This document shows positions 11,366-22,331 of a stretch of DNA of 64,000 nucleotides, one piece after another. The first letter of the stretch is position 1. Each line of letters starts with the position of its first letter. The position numbers and the translations under genes are program-made. The notes under the pieces were generated by a model. That model did no database searches. It was not told the origin of the DNA and saw only the letters and a list, made by a program, of their open reading frames with translations. The stretch is from Stomoxys calcitrans (Eukaryota; Arthropoda; Insecta; Diptera; Muscidae): positions 95,681,922 to 95,745,921 of the forward strand of contig NC_081552.1 of the NCBI RefSeq assembly GCF_963082655.1. The letters run 5' to 3'.

Positions 11366-12827
11366 TAAAAGCAAAAAGTTCGGCCGGGCCGAACTTTGGA
11401 TACCCACCACCTCGGGTATATATGTAAACCACCATTCATCAAAATTCGGTGAAAATTTCATACCTTATACTCATATACCTCATACCGATCTGAACTATAT
11501 ACGATACGGATGTCGAAAAGCCGAACATATGTCACTGTGTCAAATTTCAGTGAAATCGGATAATAAATGCGGCTTATTTGGGGCCAAGATTTTAAATCGA
11601 GATATCGGTCTACATGGCAGCTATATCCAAATCTGGACCGATTTGGGCCAAGTTGCATAAACATGCTGAAGAGCCTAACACTAAGCACTGTCCCAAATTT
11701 CGGCGAAATCGGACAATAAATGCCTCTTTTATGGGCCCTAAACCTTAAATCCAGAGATCGGTCTATATGGCAGCTATATTCAAATCTGGACCGATCTGGG
11801 CCAAATTGAAGAAGGACGTCGAAGAGCCTAACCAAACTCACTGTCTCAAATTTCAGCTACATCGGACAATAAATGCGTCTTTTATGGCCCCAAAACCTAA
11901 AACCTAGATATCGGTCTATATGGCAGCTATATCCAAATCTGGACCGATCTGTGCGATATTGCAGAAGTATGTCAAGGGGCTTAACTTAACTCACTGTTCT
12001 AAATTTCGGGGACATCGGGCAATAAATGAGCATTTTATGGGCCCAAAACCATATATCAAGAAATCGGTCTATATGGCAGCTATATCCAAATTTGAACCGA
12101 TCTGGACCAAATTGAAGAAATATGTCAAAGGGCCTAACACATCTCACTGTCCCAAATTTCAGCAAAATCGGATAATGAATGTGGCTATTATGGGCCTTAC
12201 ACCATAAATCGGAGGATCGATCTATATGACAGCTATATCCAAATCTGGACCGATCTGAGCCAAATTAACGAAGGATGTCGATGGGCCTTACACAATTCAC
12301 TGCCCCGAATTTCATAAAAATCGGATAATAAATGTGGCTTTTATGGGCCTAAGACCCTAAATCGGAGGATCGGTCTATATGGCAGCTATATCCAAATCTG
12401 GACCGATCTGAGCCAAATTGACAAAGGATGTCGAAGGGCCTAAGACAACTCACTACCCCAAATTTCAACAAAATCGGATAATAAATGTGGCTTTTATGGG
12501 CCTAAGACCCTAAATCGGCGGATCGGTCTATATGGGGGCTATATCAAGATATAGTCCGATATAGCCCATCTTCGAACTTAACCTGCTTATGGACAAAAAA
12601 AGAATCTGTGCAAAATTTCAGCTCAATATCTCTATTTTTAAAGACTGTAGCGTGATTTCAACAGACAGACGGACAGACGGACAGACGGACGGACATGGCT
12701 AGATCGTCTTAGATTTTTACGTTGATCAAGAATATATATACTTTATAGGGTCCGAAATGGATATTTCGATGTGTTGCAAACGGAATGACAAAATGAATAT
12801 ACCCCCATCCTTCGGTGGTGGGTATAA
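11366..12827 (-). mobile_element. HINE-B, near full-length copy
   Basis: Contains the hairpin GTTCGGCCGGGCCGAAC, TACCCACCACCTCGGG, about seven 153-bp units (the phrase TCGGTCTATATGGCAGC or GGAGGATCGGTC repeats at intervals of exactly 153), a GACAGACGGACAGACGG array near 12662-12690, the core ATATATATACTTTATAGGGT and the 5' end GGTGGTGGGTATAA. Its 5' end directly touches the 3' end of the next HINE-A. Confidence 0.85.
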
Positions 12828-14068
12828 CAAGTAAAAGCGTGCTAAGTTCGGCCGGGCCGAATCTTATATACCCTCCACCATGGATCGCATTTGTCGAGTT
12901 CTTTTCCCGGCATCTCTTTTTAGGCAAAAAATGATATAAGAAAAGATTTGCTCTGCCATTAGAGCAATATCAAGATATAGTCCGGTTTGGACCACAATTA
13001 AATAATATGTTGGAGACCTGTGTAAAATGTCAGCCAATTCGAATAAGAATTGCGCCCTTTGTGGCCTCAAGAAGTAAAATAGAGAGATAGATTTATATGG
13101 GAGCTGTATCGGGCTATAGACCGATTCAGACCATAATAAACAGGTATGTTAATGGTCATGAGATAATCCGTCGTACAAAATTTCAGGCAAATCGGATAAT
13201 AATTGCGACCTCTAGTGGCTCAAGAAATCAAGATCCCAGATCGGTTTATATGGCAGCTATATCAGGTTGTGAACCGACTTGTACCTTATTTACATAGTTG
13301 TTGAAAGTAACAATAAAAAACGTCTTGCTAAATTTCAGCCAAATCGGATAGGAATTGCGCCCTCTAGAGGTTCAAGAAGTCAAGACCCCAGATCGGTTTA
13401 TATGACAGCTATATCAGGTTATGAACCGATTTGAACCATACTTGGCACAATTGTTGGATATCACAACAAAATACTACGTGCCAAAATTCATTCAAATTGG
13501 ATAAGAATTGCGCCCTCCGGAGGCTCAAGAAGTCAAGACCCAAGATCGGTTTATATGGCAGCTATATCCGGTTATGGACCGATTTGAACCATACTTGACA
13601 CAGTTGTTGGATATCATAACAAAACACGTCGTGCACAATTTCATTCCAATCGGATAAGAATTGCGCACTCTAGAGGCTCAAGAAGTGAAGACCCCAGAGC
13701 GGTTTATATGGCATCTATATCAGGTTTAGGACCGATTTGAACCATACTTATCACAGTTGTTGGATATCATAAGAAAACACGTCGTGCAAAATTTCATTAC
13801 AATCGGATAAGAATTGCGCACTCAAGAGGCTCAAGAAGTCAAGACCCAAGACCGATTTATATGGCAGCTATACCAGGTTAAGGACCGATTTGAACCATAC
13901 TTAGCACAGTTGTTGGATATCATAACAAAACACGTCGTGCAAAATTTCATCCCAATTGGATAAGAATTGCGCACTCTAGAGGCTTAAGAAGTCAAGACCC
14001 AAGATCGGTTTATATGGCAGCTATATCAAAACATGGACCGATATGGCCCATTTACAATACCAACCGAC
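12828..14068 (-). mobile_element. HINE-A copy, left part (split by LINE L2)
   Basis: 3' terminus, hairpin and several 153-bp units, ending in the 10-base sequence ACCAACCGAC at 14059-14068, which is repeated after the LINE. The rest of this copy follows at 17543. Confidence 0.9.
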
Positions 14069-14074
14069 AATCCC

Positions 14075-15868
14075 ATGGCAGCCGGTTGTACGCACCGGAT
14101 TGACCCGATGGAATCCTCATCGGCAAGGGGTGCCGCCTCAGTGTACGTGTTCGTCTTTTTTTCGTCATGGGAGAGGCACATCCCGGAGTGCCTTCTCCGT
14201 ATGCTTCTGGTCCGTGCCGGGATTGAAAAGAACCCCGGACCCTGGTTCTGTTCCGTTTGCCAGAACCGCCTTCATCATCGGTCAGTGTCGGTGAGGTGTA
14301 ACCGGTGCTTGGAGTGGGTACATTTCCGTTCTCGCTCTGGCGTAACTTCGCTGCGGGAGTATAGTCATACTGGCTATGTCGCTAGGTGCTGTGCGAACAT
14401 AGCCAGCAGTGGGTCACAAGCGTCGCCGTCGTCGCCTTCGGCGTCCTCGTCGTCGGACTATGTGACCCCCCCGACCTCTCCCGTACGGCAATTTATGCAA
14501 CGACAGCACCCTAGCCCTACTATTGCCAGGCCAGTGTCGGGAAATGTATCGTTCTTGCAGTTAAACTGCAATGGACTGCGAGGCAAGATTGATGAGATTG
14601 TAGATTTTATGAGTCGGAAAAGCATATCGGTCGCAGCGATCCAGGAGACAAAGCTGACTAACACCCGCAGCTTGCACAGTTGTCACGGCTACAATGTGTT
14701 ACGTAAGGATCGCTCAAGGAATGGAGGTGGGGGATTGGCCTTCGTTATACACCATTCCGTGCAGTATAGACCTATCTCGCCTGCGCTTGACGCTAGTGAC
14801 CCATACATGGAATGTATGGGGGTAGCAGTCAGGTCTGGTACTGCCGAGATAGAGATATACAACGTGTATATACCGCCGGTTGGTAGCTGTGTCCCGATTA
14901 ATGGCCAGGCCTACAGCCCCGACATAAGTGGGTTGCTATCTGGCCATAGTCGTCTGGTTCTGGGGGATTTTAATGCACATCACTCGTCATGGCATTCTCC
15001 CCTAGGTAACGACCAGCGTGGCATAGCTTTGGCAGAGCAGATAGATAGCTCCACGTTTTGCACGGTGAATGAGGATGCCCCCACTAGGATTACGAGGAGG
15101 TGCAGCAGCTCGCCAGACATCTCAATCGCATCCCCTGATCTCCTGAGTGACGTATCCTGGCAAGCCGTCATCTTTTTGGGGTCAGACCACCTCCCCATAA
15201 TCCTCACCATCGACCGACCACCCGACTTCATAACCTCTGAGCGCCGGACGTTCATCAATTACAAGAAGGCCAATTGGACTGGCTTCAGAGAGTATACCAA
15301 TCGCCGCTTCAATGAACTGCCACCCCCCTCTGATGTGCTTGTGGCCGAGAGGAAATTCCGAGACATCATCAACGCAGCAGCCGCTCGCTTTATGCCAGCC
15401 GGTCGAATACCGCAAGTGCGACCCAATTTCCCGGCGCAAGCAGTGGTACTCGCAGACGAGCGTGATGGGATTCGTGCTATGGACCCCGCTAACCCCAGAA
15501 TCAGCGAGCTGAATCTGGAAATAAACAGGGTAGTCAACGAACATAAGCGGAATTTGTGGCTGGAACACTTGGAGCAATGTAACTTAGGCACCGGTGCAGG
15601 CAAATTGTGGGCCACTGTTAAGTCTCTCTCGAACCCCGGTAGACGGGACGACAGGACCTCAGTCACTTTTGGCGAGTTAACCGTGACTGATCCGAAGAGA
15701 TGCGCCAGGTTGTTCAACCGTCAATTTATTGTGCATCCCGAGAGAGACAGGGCAAGGAGGAGAGCCATTCGCCGTATTCGTGGTCTCCGAGCCGATGAAC
15801 AGCCATCACAATTTACCGTGGGCGAAGTTACGAATGTCATCCGTGGCGCCAAACCTTCCAAGGCGTTG
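14075..15868 (+). pseudogene. LINE L2 ORF, N-terminal part: 2A-like leader, PHD-like finger, APE endonuclease
   Basis: I take ATG 14075, the first inside the element; the apparent earlier start at 14033 lies in the host HINE. Residues 48-56 are AGIEKNPGP, a 2A-like ribosome-skipping motif, followed at once by WFCSVC and a CxxC...CxxC...H finger. The endonuclease (about residues 156-376) has LQLNCNGLRGKID, AIQETKL, GGGGLAF, LVLGDFNAHHSSW, SSPDIS and GSDHLPIIL, so the catalytic Glu, Asp/Asn and Asp-His pairs are all present. Near 15868, after SKALGP, a frameshift moves the next motif (GISTLMLKNLDLPG) to another frame. This domain would nick target DNA. Frameshift and later deletions make the ORF non-functional as a whole. 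Confidence 0.85.
14216..14242 (+). other. 2A-like peptide motif (AGIEKNPGP)
   Basis: Nine codons match the ExNPGP core of 2A peptides, at which ribosomes skip the Gly-Pro bond. Preceding residues are leucine-rich (LLRMLLVR), also usual for 2A. Skipping would release a leader of about 55 residues. The usual Asp two residues before the Glu is Gly here, which could lower activity. 2A motifs at LINE N-termini are known from trypanosome L1Tc/ingi and sea-urchin elements. Confidence 0.7.
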
Positions 15869-16471
15869 GGCCCCGAACGGAATCTCTACATTGATGCTGA
15901 AGAATCTGGATTTACCTGGAGTTGAGTACCTTACCACTGTCCTTAACCTGTGATCCCGCTACTGAAGCCTGGTAAAGACCCGAGTTTGGGGGAGTCGTAC
16001 AGACCGATCTCCCTTCTCTCACCAGTGGCTAAGACGCTTGAGGCATTACTCCTCCCGAGCCTCGTAGGAGAATTTCCATTCGCCGAGCATCAACACGGAT
16101 TTCGGAGACTGCACAGCACAACAACAGCTTTGCATGCCATCACCACACACATTTGCCGTGGCTTCAATCAACCCAGGCCATGTGATAGGACGGTCCTCGT
16201 GGCACTGGACCTATCGAAGGCATTCGACACGGTCAGCCATGCCAAATTATTTGAGGACATCGCCAACACGTCCCTCCAGCCAGGCCTGAAACGTTGGGTC
16301 GCGAATTATCTGTGTGGCCGCCAGTCATTTGTGGAATTTAGGGATAAGAAGTCAAAACACCGTAGAGTGAAACAGGGAGTTCCCCAAGGTGGGGTGATAT
16401 CTCCGGCTCTGTTTAACCTCTACCTATCCTCCATCCCACCTCCTCCAGACGGCATAGAGATCGTATCATGA
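15869..16471 (+). pseudogene. LINE L2 reverse transcriptase, fingers and partial palm, YADD box deleted
   Basis: The LxxxGPxGIS continuation lies in one frame (to 15953). A short deletion then joins it to IPLLKPGKDPSLGESYRPISLL in the next frame. RT motifs present are YRPISLLSPVAKTLE, HGFRRLHSTTTAL, VALDLSKAFDTVS (first catalytic Asp) and VKQGVPQGGVISPALFNLYLS. After PPPPDGIEIVS, where YADD is expected, a stop occurs and the frame resumes beyond the active-site loop. The second pair of catalytic Asp is therefore missing and the enzyme is dead. Confidence 0.85.
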
Positions 16472-17511
16472 ACGTCTACCTCAACGAGCTTGCCTCATAT
16501 TTCGCTGCAAGAAATCTGAAGATATCCGCCACCAAATCTTCAGCCACACTGTTCACTACAAATACGCGTGAGGTGAATTCTGAGCTGACTGTGATGGTCG
16601 ATGGAGAAATGATTCCGACCATCAAGTATCCCAAAATACTTGGCGTCACATTTGACAGCTCCTACACTTTCTCCCCACATGCCACAGCAATCTGCAATAA
16701 AGTCAAAAGTAGAAACAAGGTCCTCAAGTCACTCGCTGGCAGCACTTGGGGTGCAGACAAAGAAACCTTGTTGACCACGTACAAAGCAATTGGCCGGTCT
16801 GTGGTAAGTTATGCAGCGCCAGTGTGGGCACGTCAACTTTGTGACACGCAGTGGAATAACATTCAGATCTGTCAGAATGCCGCCCTCCGAACTGCGACGG
16901 GCTGTCTCCTTAGTTCTCATGTGGACCACCTCCATCAGGAGACAAAGATCCTACCAGTGCGAAGACATAACTACATGCTGTCTAAGCAATACCTTTTGGG
17001 CTGTTATCGCAGAAATCATCCAAATCATCATCTTGTGGATAGATACCCACCGCCCAGAAGCCTTAAGGTTGATCTACACGATCTAGAGCGTGAGGTCCAG
17101 TGCTACAAGAGAGAACCTCTAGATCAAGCGGCATATCAAGCGGGTCTGAACAACATTCATGCAGACACGGTAGCAGACGCGTTAATTGGCTACCGGGTGA
17201 ATGTAGTCCTTGGAGAACGACCGCCACCCATTGCACCCGAAGAAATCGACCTCCCCCGGCAAACCAGAGTGGTTCTGGCTCAATTACGTTCCGGCAGATG
17301 CAGCCGCCTCAATTCCCACAGAGCTAGGATTGATGCCGACGTGCAAGATGTATGTCCCGATTGTAACCAGGGACCGCACGATACACGTCACCTGTTTAAC
17401 TGCCCGGCCAGACCCACTCGACTCAGACCCAGATCCCTGTGGACGCATCCCATCTTAGTCGCGGAGTTCCTGGGTCTTGACACTCAACAGAATCAAGAAG
17501 ACGAAAGATAG
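16468..17511 (+). pseudogene. LINE L2 ORF, thumb and C-terminal CCHC finger
   Basis: A 347-codon open frame continues directly after the lost YADD box: VYLNELASYFAARNLKIS, KSSATLFTT, ILGVTFDSSYTFSPHA, YKAIGRSVVSYAAPVW and QNAALRTATGC are the usual post-palm motifs of LINE RTs. The end carries CPDCNQGPHDTRHLFNCP, a CCHC-type finger. The start codon of this frame is not a real start; it is the continuation of the ORF above after a deletion. The stop at 17509-17511 is followed by about 30 bases and the (CAA)n tail. Confidence 0.85.
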
Positions 17512-17542
17512 TACACAATAAACTGCTACAACAACAACAACA

Positions 17543-17805
17543 ACCAACCGACCTACACTAATAAGAAGTATTTGTGCACAATTTCAAGTGGCTAGCTTTA
17601 CTCCTTCGGAAGTTAGCGTGCTTTCGACAGACAGACGGACGGACGGACGGAAGGACGGACAGACGGACGGACATGGCTAGATCGACATAAAATTTCACGA
17701 CGATCAAGAATATATATACTTTATGGGGTCTCAGACGAATATTTCGAGTAGTTACAATCAGAATGACGAAATTAGTATACCCCCATCCTATGGTGGAGGG
17801 TATAA
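17543..17805 (-). mobile_element. HINE-A copy, right part (5' end) after LINE L2
   Basis: Resumes with the duplicated ACCAACCGAC, then CTACACTAATAAGAAGTATT, a (GGAC)n array near 17634-17672, the INE-1-like core and the 5' end GGTGGAGGGTATAA. Joined to the left part it gives one ordinary HINE-A. Confidence 0.9.
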
Positions 17806-18535
17806 TAAACCGATCTGAATCACATACGACACAGATGTCGAAAAACTTAACATAAGTCACTGTGTCAAATTTCAGTGCAATCGGACAAAAAATGCGCCTT
17901 TCATGGGCCAAAAACTTTAAATCGAAAGTGCGGTCTATATGTCAGCTATATCCAAATCTTAACCGATCATGTGCAAATTGACGAAGGACGTCGAAGAGCA
18001 TAACGGAACTCGCTGTCTCAAATTTCAGCAAAATCAGATAATAAATGTGGCCTTTATGGGCCTAAGACCCTAAATCGGAGGATCGGTCTATACGGCAGCT
18101 ATATCCAAATCTGTACCGATCTGAACCAAATTGACGAAGGATGTTGAAGGGCCTAACACAACTCACTGTCTTAAATTTCAGCGAAATCGGATAATAAATG
18201 TGGCATTTATGGGCCTGAGACCCTAAATCGGAGGATCGGTCTATATGGGGGCTATATCAAGATATAGTCCGATATAGCCCATCTTCGAACTTAACCTGCG
18301 TGTGAACAATAAAAGAACCTGTGCAAAATTTTAATATCTCTATTTTTAAAGACGGTAGCGTGATTCCAACAGACAGACGGATAGACGCACAGACGAACGG
18401 ACATGTCTAGATCGTCTTAGATTTTTACGCTGATCAAGAATATATATACTTTATAGGGTCGGAAATGGATATTTCGATGTGTTGCAAACGGAATGACAAA
18501 ATGAATATACCCCCATCCTTCGGTGGTGGGTATAA
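17806..18535 (-). mobile_element. HINE-B copy lacking its 3' end
   Basis: Starts inside the element (CGATCTGAATCACATACGAC), continues through four units with ATCGGAGGATCGGTCTATA, a degenerate GACAGACGG array and the 5' end GGTGGTGGGTATAA. The HINE-A next to it sits where its 3' portion should be, so it was probably disrupted by that insertion with loss of sequence. Confidence 0.8.
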
Positions 18536-18811
18536 TAATTTCGTCATTATACACCTTATAGAGCAACAAGTCTCTCTTTGCTGAAATTCTCATCACCTGT
18601 AAACTTTGGTTGAACCCACATACTTCCTTCAACCAAGAAAGCAATTAAACAAAAGGCAATCACGGTTGAAAAAATGTACTTGAATTTTTCGCAAAATCTA
18701 CACAGTGCCACGCAACAGTCTATTAACTAACTATAGGAAAGTTTTTTAAAAAAGAACCCATAAAATTTAGAAAAATGAATGAAATATTTATTTGAATACG
18801 GTCCATATAAT

Positions 18812-19170
18812 TTAATGTTTGAAGATTATTTCATGCAAATGGTCCATTCGCTTAGTCCAATTTTGGGATACTCTTTCCAACATTTCGGCTGGTATCTCAC
18901 GAATAAATGCTTCAATATTGTGTTCCAATGCATCAATTGAAGCAGACTTGTCTGTAAAGATATAAGCCTTAATATGGCCCCACAAAAAATAGTCTCAAGG
19001 CTTTAAGTCGCACGATATAGGCGGCCAATTGACCGGCTCATAAACCGCGTCAAACTCGGACTTTTTCTAGATGAATTGGTAGCTCTTGCAATGTTTCTGG
19101 CTGATCTTCACTCCAAATAATAAGTTTACTGTGCTTAATAAAAAGACAAAATATTTTAATTAATAAAATG
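18812..19170 (-). pseudogene. mariner/Tc1-type (IS630 superfamily) transposase remnant
   Basis: On the minus strand, LIIWSEDQPETLQELPIHLEK is followed, after a deletion near 19050, by EPVNWPPISCDLKP, a stop, and DYFLWGHIKAYIFTDKS, then IPAEMLERVSQNWTKRMDHL and a terminal stop. The DL-P-x-DYFLWG block is the last catalytic Asp/Glu region of mariner-like DDE transposases, and the C-terminal helix is typical. The N-terminal DNA-binding domain is missing. No terminal inverted repeats are recognised. Confidence 0.75.
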
Positions 19171-19365
19171 TAATTTTGTATACAAGTTAAGTAAAAAATG
19201 GTTTGTTTTTGGAAAAAAATATCACATATTTTCTTAAATAAGATCAGATAAATGTGTTTCTGAAAGAGTAAACTATTTTTCAATAAATTATTTTGTTGAG
19301 TTGAATACCGCTTTAATTGAATTACTCAGTTTGTCATAAATGCAAATTGCAAAATCGTTTATTAG

Positions 19366-21035
19366 ATTAGGTTAGGTTGCCATGAACACACATCTAAGCC
19401 ACTAATCGACTTGTTGTGCGCTTTTAAATCTAAGTGAGCTCATAGTCCCATGTGTGCCTTTATGATACCAAAAGCTATACTGACCACCTTCTTACTTCCT
19501 TTCAGTAAAAGACCAGTCGCCTCCCGATCCGGATCATCAAATAGGATTTTCGTACTGCGTTGACCCGAAAGGCGTCGGGTTAACCAAGTTTATTGACGGC
19601 AGTCCTCCCTGCCAAATCGTCTGCCTTTTCATTCCTTCTTACTCTGTTGGCCCGGCACCCAAACGATGCGGATTGTGCCATCCTTAGAGAAAGCCTTAAT
19701 CTCCTTCTTACACTGCAATACTCTTCGTGACCTTACCGTCCTGGTAGTTATTTCACTTGTGGCCATTGATCGCCCGGATCTCCGCCTGCAAGACCGTATT
19801 ATCGACAGGCAGTCTAAAACAGATCTCAGTCCCTAGATTATTAATGTAGGGACCCACTCTGTCCTCTCGCTTTAATCCATCCGTGTAACATGATCTTCCA
19901 TATGGCAATACTAGGGTTCCGTCAGTCTGAGACTATGCCGCTGGCAGCAGTGTCTCGCACTCGACCTCAAGTGTCATCTCAGGTATCCGATCGAAAACCT
20001 CTTCCCTTCCTTCCAGGTTTGCTATCGTCGCCTCGATTATGACACTATGGTATGAGCTGCTCCCATCCTCAATCCATTCTCCCATCGCCTTAGGTCTCAT
20101 AGCCGTAGTGGCTGCCTCACATGTAATGTGTATGTCAAAGGGTCGCATATCTAGAATAGTCTCCAGTGCTATGCACTTATTCTCTACAGCAGTCCACTAA
20201 ACTATTAAGGCGTTTGTATGTATTGGTTTCATCACGCTGCTGTAGAGCCAGTGGGCTATCTTCGGATTCAAGACCCATTTCAAGCTTACGGCCCGTCTAC
20301 ATGGCGCTCAATATCTATGAGCCTTCTGAGTACGATACTGAATGTGACACTTTCAATAAAGATTCGTTTCCCAGATCACTCCTAAGTATTTGACTTTGTC
20401 AAATATCAAAATCGTTTTGTTGAGGAAACGTGGTGCGTCAAATTGACCCATCTTCGTCTTCCTCGTGAACAGGCATATTTCAGTCTTCTCTGGGTTAACA
20501 TAGAGACTCCTGGGTCTAGCCTAGTCGTATGCGATCTGTGTTACCCTTTGGGCGCTTCTGCATAGTTGGTTGGATTCTTACCCCTAAGAAGTTTTATAAC
20601 ATCGTCTACCCAATCGTAAATACCTCTTTCCCAATGTTGCGAATCTCCCCGGTCATCCAGGGTTTTTCTTGGGCTGATTTCTTTTCTCTAAGAGGACAAC
20701 TATCTTCGAAGAACCCCACCAGTGTGCTCGTAATACGGTTGACATTGTCGTCAATGTCTTCTATGCTTGGACAAACTAAATTATCTGGCCCAAGTCTTCT
20801 TCTAAGTAGTCTTTCGAATTTTGGCCTGTTGGCTTACAACTTATTACGGAAGCTTATCGGAAAGCTTATCCTTTTAACAGAGGTAGCGGTGTTATCAATA
20901 TTAAGTATAATTAGATCTTTAGTATTCAAGAATTCTGCCAGGGCTTGGCCCCGCTTTTTAATGTTGGTACTCCCCCGCGAAAAGTGGTGAGAGTTCGCAT
21001 CGCACCCTATTAGTACGTCATTTCCTGTCTGTTTT
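19366..21035 (-). pseudogene. LINE family L1, rearranged copy
   Basis: Reading the minus strand, the piece runs from endonuclease sequence (GCGATGCGAACTCTCACCAC near 21000) through the linker (20600-20660), RT thumb (20300-20480), the segment CEAATTAMRPKAMGEWIEDG (20050-20148), RNase H scraps (19580-19900) and the 3' UTR (19385-19430), ending with TTAGGTTAGG. RT palm and CCHC finger are deleted. Stops and frameshifts are frequent. Confidence 0.75.
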
Positions 21036-21039
21036 GCTT

Positions 21040-21180
21040 TCCAGACCAGACGTTTCCAGACGTTTCAGCTTCGGCGTAGGTGGGCGGTATCGGAGAGTCG
21101 AAAAGCAGATGCTCAACCGTCTCCCTGTCTCATCACTGTTGCATCCGACGTTGACAACTCTGGGCAAAATACATAATTAA
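21040..21180 (-). pseudogene. CCHC-finger scrap of an RNase H-type LINE
   Basis: The minus strand gives GCNSDETG followed, after a frame slip, by residues matching the EHLLFxxP pattern seen at the end of I/LOA-type LINE ORFs. It differs from the L1 finger (CRPCGEDD) and may belong to a related family. Evidence is short. Confidence 0.4.
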
Positions 21181-21399
21181 AATTTGTATGCCAAATAATG
21201 CAGGTCCTCGGCCGAGTACTAGTGTTAGTATAGACGTTAATTAATAATACAAATTTCTTTTTAGGACGGATTCAGCAAAATATTTAATTGAGTATACACA
21301 TTTCTTAATTAAAGCAAGAAACTAGACATAGTTTGGGGACCCTAGTGAGTCCAGAGGATGATCCATAGGGCTTGAAAGTTGGTCACCTCGAGCATATCA

Positions 21400-22065
21400 A
21401 ATTTTGAAATAGTTGACAAACAGTCATTTCATTTAAGAATTTTTCTCTCAAATACACGAAGCACTGCCTCATCTGCTTTCACAAGTACCCATGCTTCAGA
21501 ACCATATAACAGCACGGGTAGTATCAGTGTCTTGTATAGTGCATTCTTCGTCTGCCTAGAGGTGACCTTGTTTCTAAACTGCTTACTTTGTCTAAAGTTG
21601 TGGTTCCCAACTTTCTCCATTTTTTTTCTCTGTTGTGCAAGGCTTTTTGGGATTTGAAACAATCCATTTCGTCTTATCTCCATTTACTGCCAGACCCATT
21701 TTCACTGGCTCTCTTTCCATTCTTTCAAAGGCTGCAGTTACTACTTCCGGTGACCGACCTATGATATCGATGTCGTCGGTATAGCATGTGTTCTCTTGTG
21801 ATTAGTGTGCCATATCTATTCACATCTGCATCTCGTATAACCTTCTCAAACATGATATTAAAGAGATCACACAATAGGCTGTTCTATTATTTATTGATAG
21901 GAGTTTTATTAATTTTGCAGGGATACCAAACTCAGACATGGCTTGCAATACCTTTGAACGTAAAGGAGTATCGAAGGCGGCTTTGTCGTCAACAAACAGA
22001 TGGTATGTTTTATCTTGTTTTAGCGAAGCTTGCAACTTATTTTGGCAATTTCACACAATTTTAAG
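21400..22065 (-). pseudogene. RTE-like LINE reverse transcriptase remnant
   Basis: Minus-strand frames give TYHLFVDDKAAFDTPLRSKV and AMSEFGIPAKLIKL (palm motif with the first catalytic Asp region) and, downstream, KQFRNKVTSRQTKNALYKTL, ILPVLLYGSEAWVL and FERKILK (thumb and connection). These are signatures of RTE-type ORFs often mis-annotated as craniofacial development protein 2 in insects. The YADD segment lies in the frame-broken stretch between 21690 and 21820. The same family recurs at 47768 and 51252. Confidence 0.75.
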
Positions 22066-22072
22066 TATAATA

Positions 22073-22309
22073 TTGGGTTGCCCAAAAAGTAATTGCGGAT
22101 TTTTCATATAGTCGGCGTTGACATATTTTTCACTGATTGTGACTCTGTAATTGCATTCTTTTTTCTGTCAGTTATCAGCTGTTACTTTTAGCTTGCTTTA
22201 GAAAAAAAGTGTAAAAAAATTATATTTGATTAAAATTCATTCTAAGTTTTATTAAAAATGCATTTACTTTCTTTTAAAAAAATCCGCAATTACTTTTTGG
22301 GCATCCCAA
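22073..22309. mobile_element. mariner-derived MITE with ~32-bp terminal inverted repeats
   Basis: Ends are TTGGGTTGCCCAAAAAGTAA and its inverse TTACTTTTTGGGCATCCCAA (one mismatch), flanked by TA on both sides (22071-22072, 22310-22311), the mariner target. The 237-bp element has no coding capacity. It closely resembles a mariner MITE that I recall from many insects; identity to any named element was not checked. Confidence 0.85.
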
Positions 22310-22331
22310 TATATTGGTACATTTCTCATTT

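Larger units (their letters stand above)
14069..17542 (+). mobile_element. LINE family L2, 2A-type non-LTR retrotransposon inserted in HINE-A
   Basis: A 3.47-kb element bounded by the direct repeat ACCAACCGAC (14059-14068 and 17543-17552), as expected for target-primed reverse transcription, with a 3' tail of (CAA)n. Coding order is 2A-like motif, Cys-rich finger, APE endonuclease, RT and a C-terminal CCHC finger; there is no RNase H. The coding frame starts six bases into the element, so it is near full length with almost no 5' UTR or is slightly truncated. Clade assignment is uncertain: Ingi/Vingi-like or another Jockey/CR1-group element. Confidence 0.9.

Noticed and set aside
14033..14074. 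Upstream start codon giving a 630-residue L2 protein
   Set aside because: It lies in the host HINE-A, left of the target duplication, so it is not part of the LINE; ATG 14075 is the first inside.
14980..15717. Long minus-strand frames across LINE L2
   Set aside because: They are shadows of the plus-strand endonuclease frame, which carries all catalytic motifs.
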